This document shows positions 6,481 through 11,265 of a stretch of 11,265 nucleotides of DNA, piece after piece. Made by a program: the position numbers and the translations under genes. This DNA is from Leptolinea sp. UBA4782. GTDB lineage: Bacteria > Chloroflexota > Anaerolineae > Anaerolineales > Anaerolineaceae. The notes under the pieces were generated by a model. That model made no database searches. It was not told the DNA's origin and was given only the letters and a program-made list of their open reading frames with translations. The stretch spans positions 1,208-12,472 of the forward strand of contig DHHC01000039.1 in assembly GCA_002403095.1 (NCBI GenBank), given 5' to 3'. Each line of letters starts with the position of its first letter. Position 1 is the stretch's first letter.

Positions 6481-8979
6481 ATGGATTCTGGCTCTGTCCA
6501 ATCAGTAGATATCGACCAGCAAATGCGCTCTGCCTACCTCGATTACGCCATGAGTGTGATCGTGGCACGCGCCTTGCCCGATGCGCGCGACGGTTTGAAA
6601 CCCGTCCACCGCCGCATCCTGTACGCCATGCACGACATGGGGCTGCATTCCACCTCAGCCCACAAGAAATCCGCCCGCATTGTCGGCGAGGTGCTGGGTA
6701 AGTACCATCCCCACGGTGATTCGGCGGTATACGATGCCATGGCGCGTATGGCGCAGGACTTCTCCATGCGCTACCCGTTCGTGGATGGGCAGGGCAACTT
6801 TGGCTCGGTAGATGGCGATGCACCCGCTGCCATGCGTTATACCGAAGCCCGCCTGGCGGCGATTGCAGGAGAAATGCTGGCTGATATCGATAAGGACACG
6901 GTCGATTTCACCGACAACTTTGACGCATCCTTAAAAGAACCCGTGGTGCTTCCCGCCCGGCTGCCCAACCTGCTGCTCAACGGCACCTCCGGCATCGCCG
7001 TTGGCATGGCAACCAATATCCCGCCCCACAACCTGCGCGAGCTGTGCGCCGCCCTGGTGTACCTGATAGACAACTACCAGGCTGCAGACGATGTTACCGT
7101 CGAAGACCTGATGCGCTTCCTGCCCGGACCCGATTTCCCGACCGGCGGGCAGATCATCGGCGAAGAGGGTATCAGCCAGGCCTATGCCCACGGGCGCGGC
7201 CGGCTGGTGGTGCGCGGTGTGGCTGAGATCCGTCCCTCCTCTGGCGGGCGGTCCGAGATTATCATCCGCGAAATTCCCTACCAGGTGAATAAAACCGGCC
7301 TGATCGAACGCATCGCCGAACTGGTGCGCGAAGGGCGCATCGAGGATATCACCGACCTGCGCGACGAATCCGACCGCATGGGCATGCGCATAGTGCTGGA
7401 AGTTAAGAAAGGCGCCCAGCCGCAGATCGTGCTCAACCAGCTGTACAAGTACACCCCGCTGCAATCCACTTTTGGCGTGCAAATGCTGGCGCTGGTGAAC
7501 GGGGAACCGCGCACCCTGCCGCTGAAGAAAGCGCTCCAAATTTACCTGGACCACCGCCAGGTGGTGATCACCCGCCGGTCCGAGTTCGAGCTTGAAAAAG
7601 CCCGCCAGCGCGCCCACATTTTGGAAGGGCTGCTCATCGCCCTGGAACACCTGGACGCAGTCATTGACCTGATCCGCAAATCACCGGATGCCAACGTTGC
7701 GCGTGAGCGCCTGATGTCGCAATTCAAGTTGAGCGACGCCCAGGCCCAGGCCATCCTTGACCTGCAGCTGCGCCGGCTGGCTGCCCTGGAACGCCAGAAG
7801 ATCGAGGACGAGCATAAAGAAATGCTCGAAAAGATTGCCTATCTCGAAGACCTGCTGGCGCACCCCGAAAAGATCCTGAGCGTCATCCGTGAAGACCTGC
7901 TGGAAGTAAGCGAGAAGTACGGCGACAAACGCCGCACCCAGATCATGGCGGAGGGCGTGGGCGAGTTCAGCGACAAGGACCTGACCGTCGACGAACCCAT
8001 CCTGATCACCCTCACCGCCCACGGGTATATCAAACGTGTGGATGTGAAATCCTACCGCCTGACCCGCAGCGGCAGGCGCGGGGTATCCGGGCAGGCAGTC
8101 AAAGAGGAAGATGAGGTACTCACCATCCTGCACGCCCGCACCCTTGAAACTATCCTGTTCTTCTCAGACCGGGGTAAAGTTTACTCGGAACGCGCCAAGC
8201 AGATCCCGGATGCCAAACCTACAGACAAAGGCGTGCCCGTAGTTAATTTATTGACCATGGAACCCGGTGAAAGGATCACTGCCGCCCTGGCGGTTGCCAC
8301 CTTTGAGCTGGGCAAGTACTGCACCTTTGCCACCCTGAAAGGCAGGGTCAAACGGATTGCGCTATCGGAATTTGCGAGCGTGCGCTCCAGCGGCATGATC
8401 GCCATGGGCCTGGATGATGATGATGAACTCGGCTGGGCACGCCAGACCAGCGGCAAGGATGATATCCTGCTGGTGACCGCCCGCGGGCAGGCGCTGCGCA
8501 TTGAAGAGACCACCATCCGCCCGACCGGGCGCACCGCTGCCGGTGTAACCGGCATCAAGCTGGCCAACGGCGACCGGGTGGCATCGATGGAAGTGGTCGA
8601 ACCGGATGGCAGCCTGTTTGTCATTACCACCCTCGGCTTCGGCAAACGTACCCCCCTGAACGAATACCCGGTTAAAGGGCGCGCCACCAGCGGCGTTTCA
8701 ACCTTCGACTCCAAAAACCTCACCCGTACCGGGGAGATCTCGGCGGCGCGGGTGGTGCAGGAAGCGGATGAGGTTACCTGCATATCCAGCGCCGGCATGG
8801 TCCTGCGTCTGAAGGTGGCTGATATCCGCCTGTCGGGCAGGGCAACCAGGGGCTCACGCCTGATGGATGTTAAAGACGGCGATACAGTTGCCTCACTGGC
8901 ACGCCTGACCCCTGAAGAGACGGTGGAAGAAAACGGCGCTGCCAAAAAAGGGACACAGGACACCCTGCCAGGGGTTTAA
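6481..8979 (+). CDS. gyrA: DNA gyrase subunit A
   Basis: An 832-residue type IIA topoisomerase subunit. It cuts and rejoins DNA and, with GyrB, introduces negative supercoils. The N-terminal breakage-reunion domain is well conserved: ALPDARDGLKPVHRRILYAM (31-50), HPHGDSAVYDAM (76-87) and the catalytic Tyr-120 in MRYTEAR. The quinolone-determining positions read S81 and D85 (E. coli S83 and D87), the susceptible-type residues. Tower and coiled-coil regions follow to about 490. The C-terminal domain shows six beta-pinwheel repeats, starting GYIKR-519, RGKVYSE, KGRVKR, RGQALR, LGFGKR and AGMVLR. The GyrA box reads TRSGRRG (528-534) instead of the usual QRRGGRG, so a ParC-like role cannot be excluded. 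Met at 6481 is chosen over an in-frame TTG at 6430 because the extra 17 residues (PCCSWHG…) are unlike GyrA and would overlap the leader hairpin. gyrB is not in the window. It is probably the first gene of a unit with the two downstream lipoproteins. Confidence 0.95.
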   Translation: MDSGSVQSVDIDQQMRSAYLDYAMSVIVARALPDARDGLKPVHRRILYAMHDMGLHSTSAHKKSARIVGEVLGKYHPHGDSAVYDAMARMAQDFSMRYPFVDGQGNFGSVDGDAPAAMRYTEARLAAIAGEMLADIDKDTVDFTDNFDASLKEPVVLPARLPNLLLNGTSGIAVGMATNIPPHNLRELCAALVYLIDNYQAADDVTVEDLMRFLPGPDFPTGGQIIGEEGISQAYAHGRGRLVVRGVAEIRPSSGGRSEIIIREIPYQVNKTGLIERIAELVREGRIEDITDLRDESDRMGMRIVLEVKKGAQPQIVLNQLYKYTPLQSTFGVQMLALVNGEPRTLPLKKALQIYLDHRQVVITRRSEFELEKARQRAHILEGLLIALEHLDAVIDLIRKSPDANVARERLMSQFKLSDAQAQAILDLQLRRLAALERQKIEDEHKEMLEKIAYLEDLLAHPEKILSVIREDLLEVSEKYGDKRRTQIMAEGVGEFSDKDLTVDEPILITLTAHGYIKRVDVKSYRLTRSGRRGVSGQAVKEEDEVLTILHARTLETILFFSDRGKVYSERAKQIPDAKPTDKGVPVVNLLTMEPGERITAALAVATFELGKYCTFATLKGRVKRIALSEFASVRSSGMIAMGLDDDDELGWARQTSGKDDILLVTARGQALRIEETTIRPTGRTAAGVTGIKLANGDRVASMEVVEPDGSLFVITTLGFGKRTPLNEYPVKGRATSGVSTFDSKNLTRTGEISAARVVQEADEVTCISSAGMVLRLKVADIRLSGRATRGSRLMDVKDGDTVASLARLTPEETVEENGAAKKGTQDTLPGV

Positions 8980-8988
8980 CAGGCCCGC

Positions 8989-10140
8989 ATGATGAAACGC
9001 GTGAACACCTTTCAACCAGTCCGTTTTACTCTGCTGTTGGCAGGTGTTCTTTGTTTATTGCTGGCAGCCGGTTGCGGCAGTGTGCCTTCACCCAGCCCAA
9101 CCCGGGTGGATACCCCTGCCCCCGTCACTCCGACTCCGCAAAAACCCACCCCAACCTTTACTGCAACCCTTGAGCCTGCTCCCACAGCCAGCCCCGAACC
9201 AGCAATAACCCCGCATCCAGTTTCTGGCGGGGCAGCCATCCTGGCATCCAACGCGGCAGCTCTGCAACTGGCAGCAACCTGGAACGCGTACGCCAACACC
9301 CTGGCATTCTCACCCGATTCCAGCCTGCTGGCAACCGCCGGCATCGACCGGGTCATCCGGCTGTATACAATCCCATCCATGGCAGAGGTGCGCCAGCTGG
9401 CAGAACCGCCCGATATGGGCTACCTGTACAGCCTGGCATTCTCGCCGGACGGCAGCCTGCTGGCATCCGGCAGCGGCGACCACATCATCCGCCTGTGGAA
9501 TATAGAAACAGGTGAGCTGGTGAGCAAGATCAACGGGCACACCCTGGACGTGCGCGCGGTGGCATTTTCGTCGGACGGGCAGTACCTGGTGAGCGGTTCG
9601 CGCGACCAGGCCGTGCGCGTCTGGAATGTCAGTGACGGCAGCCAGATCGGTTTCGAAGGCGTTTGCGGTGAATACGTCAACAGCCTTTCCTTTGCTCCGG
9701 ATGGATCAGGGTTTGTGGCAGGCTGCGGAAACGGCGAGGTGCGCATCTTTTCAGCTGACGGGCGCTGGAAACAGACCGGTGCAGGGCACGGCAGCTCGAT
9801 CAATTCGGTGGTATATTCGCCCGACAGCCAGCTGGTAGCAGCCGGAGCGCGGAATTATGACGTCTGGATCTATGAACTGGAACACGGCTGGGTGCTGAAG
9901 CACCTCTCGGGGCATACCGGTTTTGTGAATGGCGTGGCTTTCAATCCCCGGGGGGATATCCTGGCTTCAGCATCGCAGGATGGCACCATCCGGTTGTGGA
10001 ACACTGCCGGCTGGCAACTCCTGGCTGTACTGGGGGATGGCAGCAGCGAATTCCTGGCGGTACAGTTCTCGCCCGACGGGCGTATGCTGGCTGCTTCTGC
10101 CCGCGACGGCAGGCTGATGATCTGGACGGTCAATGAATAA
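8989..10140 (+). CDS. Seven-bladed WD40 beta-propeller lipoprotein
   Basis: A 383-residue exported lipoprotein. The signal peptide (positive 4-12, hydrophobic 13-25) ends in the lipobox LAAGC with lipidated C29. A Pro/Thr/Ser-rich linker (30-80) leads to a WD40 propeller (about 95-383). Seven blades can be counted from the VxxLAFSPDGxLLASGSxDxxIRLWN pattern, with strands near 104-127, 147-171, 187-213, 229-255, 271-295, 311-338 and 355-380. Blades 2, 3, 6 and 7 are canonical (RLWN, RVWN, RLWN, MIWT). Blade 4 is diverged and carries the only two other mature-protein cysteines (C226, C246), about 20 residues apart. WD40 propellers are protein-interaction scaffolds and no enzymatic function is implied. 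MM at 8989/8992 offers two starts, with only a weak SD (ACAGG). It starts 9 bp after gyrA and overlaps the next gene by 8 bp. Confidence 0.9.
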   Translation: MMKRVNTFQPVRFTLLLAGVLCLLLAAGCGSVPSPSPTRVDTPAPVTPTPQKPTPTFTATLEPAPTASPEPAITPHPVSGGAAILASNAAALQLAATWNAYANTLAFSPDSSLLATAGIDRVIRLYTIPSMAEVRQLAEPPDMGYLYSLAFSPDGSLLASGSGDHIIRLWNIETGELVSKINGHTLDVRAVAFSSDGQYLVSGSRDQAVRVWNVSDGSQIGFEGVCGEYVNSLSFAPDGSGFVAGCGNGEVRIFSADGRWKQTGAGHGSSINSVVYSPDSQLVAAGARNYDVWIYELEHGWVLKHLSGHTGFVNGVAFNPRGDILASASQDGTIRLWNTAGWQLLAVLGDGSSEFLAVQFSPDGRMLAASARDGRLMIWTVNE

Positions 10141-11197
10141 ATCCACTTTCAGCAAGGATAGTCTTCCACACTGGTTGAGGTTCTTCATTATAACTATATT
10201 GAGTCTTGCCCTGGGCAGCTGCGGGCAAACCGCAGTCGTTTCCCCGCCCGAAGATGCCGGTGATGCGGTCAATGTGTACTTTACCGGTGGCAGCCGCGAC
10301 TATAAGCAGGTCATCACAGCGGTGACAGATGCGATCTACGCAGCCCAATCCAGCATCGATATTGCCATGTACAACCTCAACCTGCGCGAGGTCGAGCAGG
10401 CTTTACGGGATGCCCATAAGCGGGGGGTGAATGTCCGCCTGGTGGTGGAAAGCGACGCACTCGACGGCTGGGTGCCGCAAAGCCTGAAAAGCAGCGGCAT
10501 CCCGGTGGTAAGCGACGGCAGGGAAAGCCTGATGCATAACAAGTTTATGGTCATCGACAAGCACCAGGTTTGGACCGGGTCGCTCAACCTGACCGAGAAC
10601 GGGGTGATCGAAGACCGCAACAACCTGGTGAGGGTAGACAGCCCATCAATAGCTGAATACTACACGCAAGAATTTGAGGAGATGTTCACAGCCGGGGAAT
10701 TCGGCAATAACAGCCCGCAGGGCAACCCGGAAGAAGGCCGGTTCAAAGCGGGAGACATACCGGTTGAGGTGTACTTCTCCCCCGATGATGGGGTCATGGA
10801 CATCCTGTTGGAAGAGGTGGCCAGCGCCCGGGAGGAGATCGTTTTTCTCGGTTATTCTTTTACATCCGATCCGCTGGCGCAGGCGCTGGTAGAAAAGGCC
10901 AGGCAGGGTGTGCGCGTGATGGGGGTGTTTGACAGTGATATGGTCATTGCCAACACCGGCAGCGATTACGAGTGGCTGCTGGGCGCAGGGCTGCCTGTCT
11001 GCCGGGATGGTGAAGCCGGCTTGATGCACAACAAGGTGATCATCATTGACCAGCAGGTGGTAATTACGGGGTCATACAACTTCACCTCCAGCGCCGAACG
11101 GTTCAATGACGAGAATGTGCTTATATTGGACGACCCTCACCTGGCAGAGTTGTACCTGGCGGAATTCACGGATATCAACGCCCATTGCCTGCCCTGA
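10133..11197 (+). CDS. Phospholipase D-superfamily lipoprotein with two HKD motifs
   Basis: A 354-residue exported lipoprotein. The N-terminal hydrophobic segment (14-27) ends in LGSC with lipidated C30. Two PLD-like half-domains follow, each complete: the first has H135, K137, D142 and G149-S150-L-N152; the second has H299, K301, D306 and G313-S-Y-N316, with E327 (NDENVL) after it. The two HKD motifs normally form one active site that acts through a phospho-histidine intermediate on phosphodiesters. Bacterial members of this layout include secreted nucleases, phospholipases and cardiolipin-synthase relatives. No TM pair like that of cardiolipin synthase is seen, which favours a surface nuclease or phosphodiesterase. 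C290 and C352 could pair. The ATG lies inside the last codons of the WD40 gene (ATGAATAA), so translational coupling is likely. No strong terminator follows in the last 68 bases. Confidence 0.88.
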   Translation: MNKSTFSKDSLPHWLRFFIITILSLALGSCGQTAVVSPPEDAGDAVNVYFTGGSRDYKQVITAVTDAIYAAQSSIDIAMYNLNLREVEQALRDAHKRGVNVRLVVESDALDGWVPQSLKSSGIPVVSDGRESLMHNKFMVIDKHQVWTGSLNLTENGVIEDRNNLVRVDSPSIAEYYTQEFEEMFTAGEFGNNSPQGNPEEGRFKAGDIPVEVYFSPDDGVMDILLEEVASAREEIVFLGYSFTSDPLAQALVEKARQGVRVMGVFDSDMVIANTGSDYEWLLGAGLPVCRDGEAGLMHNKVIIIDQQVVITGSYNFTSSAERFNDENVLILDDPHLAELYLAEFTDINAHCLP

Positions 11198-11215
11198 ATC
11201 AACTTCACCCTGTTT

Positions 11216-11239
11216 TTCTTAAGAATACCAATATATTCT
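11216..11239. other. A/T-rich inverted repeats after the PLD gene
   Basis: TTCTTAAGAA (11216-11225) is a perfect palindrome, and AGAATA/TATTCT (11222-11227 with 11234-11239) is a second overlapping inverted repeat. Both are weak A/T stems preceded by a T-rich run (11211-11217). They may be part of a poor terminator. Nothing else is recognisable to the window end. Confidence 0.25.
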
Positions 11240-11265
11240 GCTAGTTACTGTATCAAATTCCCATA

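Noticed and set aside
7570..7860. Possible fusion or insertion in the middle of gyrA
   Set aside because: The Glu/Lys/Arg-rich stretch is the normal coiled-coil/gate region of GyrA and the frame is intact throughout.
6931..8963. Long minus-strand frames inside gyrA (6931-7650, 7681-8133, 8181-8963)
   Set aside because: High-G+C shadow frames opposite a conserved housekeeping gene.

Overview
The window looks like ordinary chromosomal DNA from an uncultured bacterium, most likely a member of the Chloroflexota (Anaerolineae-like). This is inferred from style rather than from a marker search. The clues are a lipoprotein with a long Pro/Thr linker (residues about 30-80 of the WD40 protein), a giant secreted beta-helix protein, a thioredoxin/CcdA fusion, and -10 boxes in an AGGGTATAAT context. 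No rRNA, tRNA, CRISPR array, transposase or phage gene is visible.

Layout: (1) 1-217 is non-coding, with a degenerate palindromic dispersed-type repeat followed by a strong hairpin terminator. (2) 218-4162 (minus) encodes a 1314-residue secreted right-handed parallel beta-helix protein. It has a near-consensus sigma-70-type promoter and a good Shine-Dalgarno site in 4163-4275. (3) 4361-5941 (minus) encodes a membrane thiol-redox protein with two thioredoxin-like domains fused to a six-helix CcdA/DsbD-type domain, ending in a terminator at 4305-4332. (4) 5942-6056 is a compact divergent control region with overlapping -10 boxes and two tandem inverted repeats. (5) 6057-6410 (plus) encodes a stand-alone DsrE-like protein resembling the C-terminal half of YedF. 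(6) 6481-8979 encodes DNA gyrase subunit A, with its own -10 box and a leader hairpin. (7) 8989-10140 and 10133-11197 encode a seven-bladed WD40 lipoprotein and a phospholipase D-superfamily lipoprotein. They are packed so tightly behind gyrA (9-bp gap, then an 8-bp overlap) that the three are probably co-transcribed.

Functionally, one theme is extracytoplasmic thiol chemistry. The Trx-Trx-CcdA protein is divergently paired with a cytoplasmic CxxC DsrE/YedF-like protein, and the exported proteins here carry cysteine pairs (beta-helix loops, WD40 blade 4). The other theme is a housekeeping topoisomerase gene followed by two exported lipoproteins with no obvious functional link to it. I see no strong case for an entirely new system. 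The best leads are the Trx/CcdA-YedF-like divergon, the gyrA-lipoprotein operon, the divergent GyrA box, and the insertion domain in the beta-helix protein.
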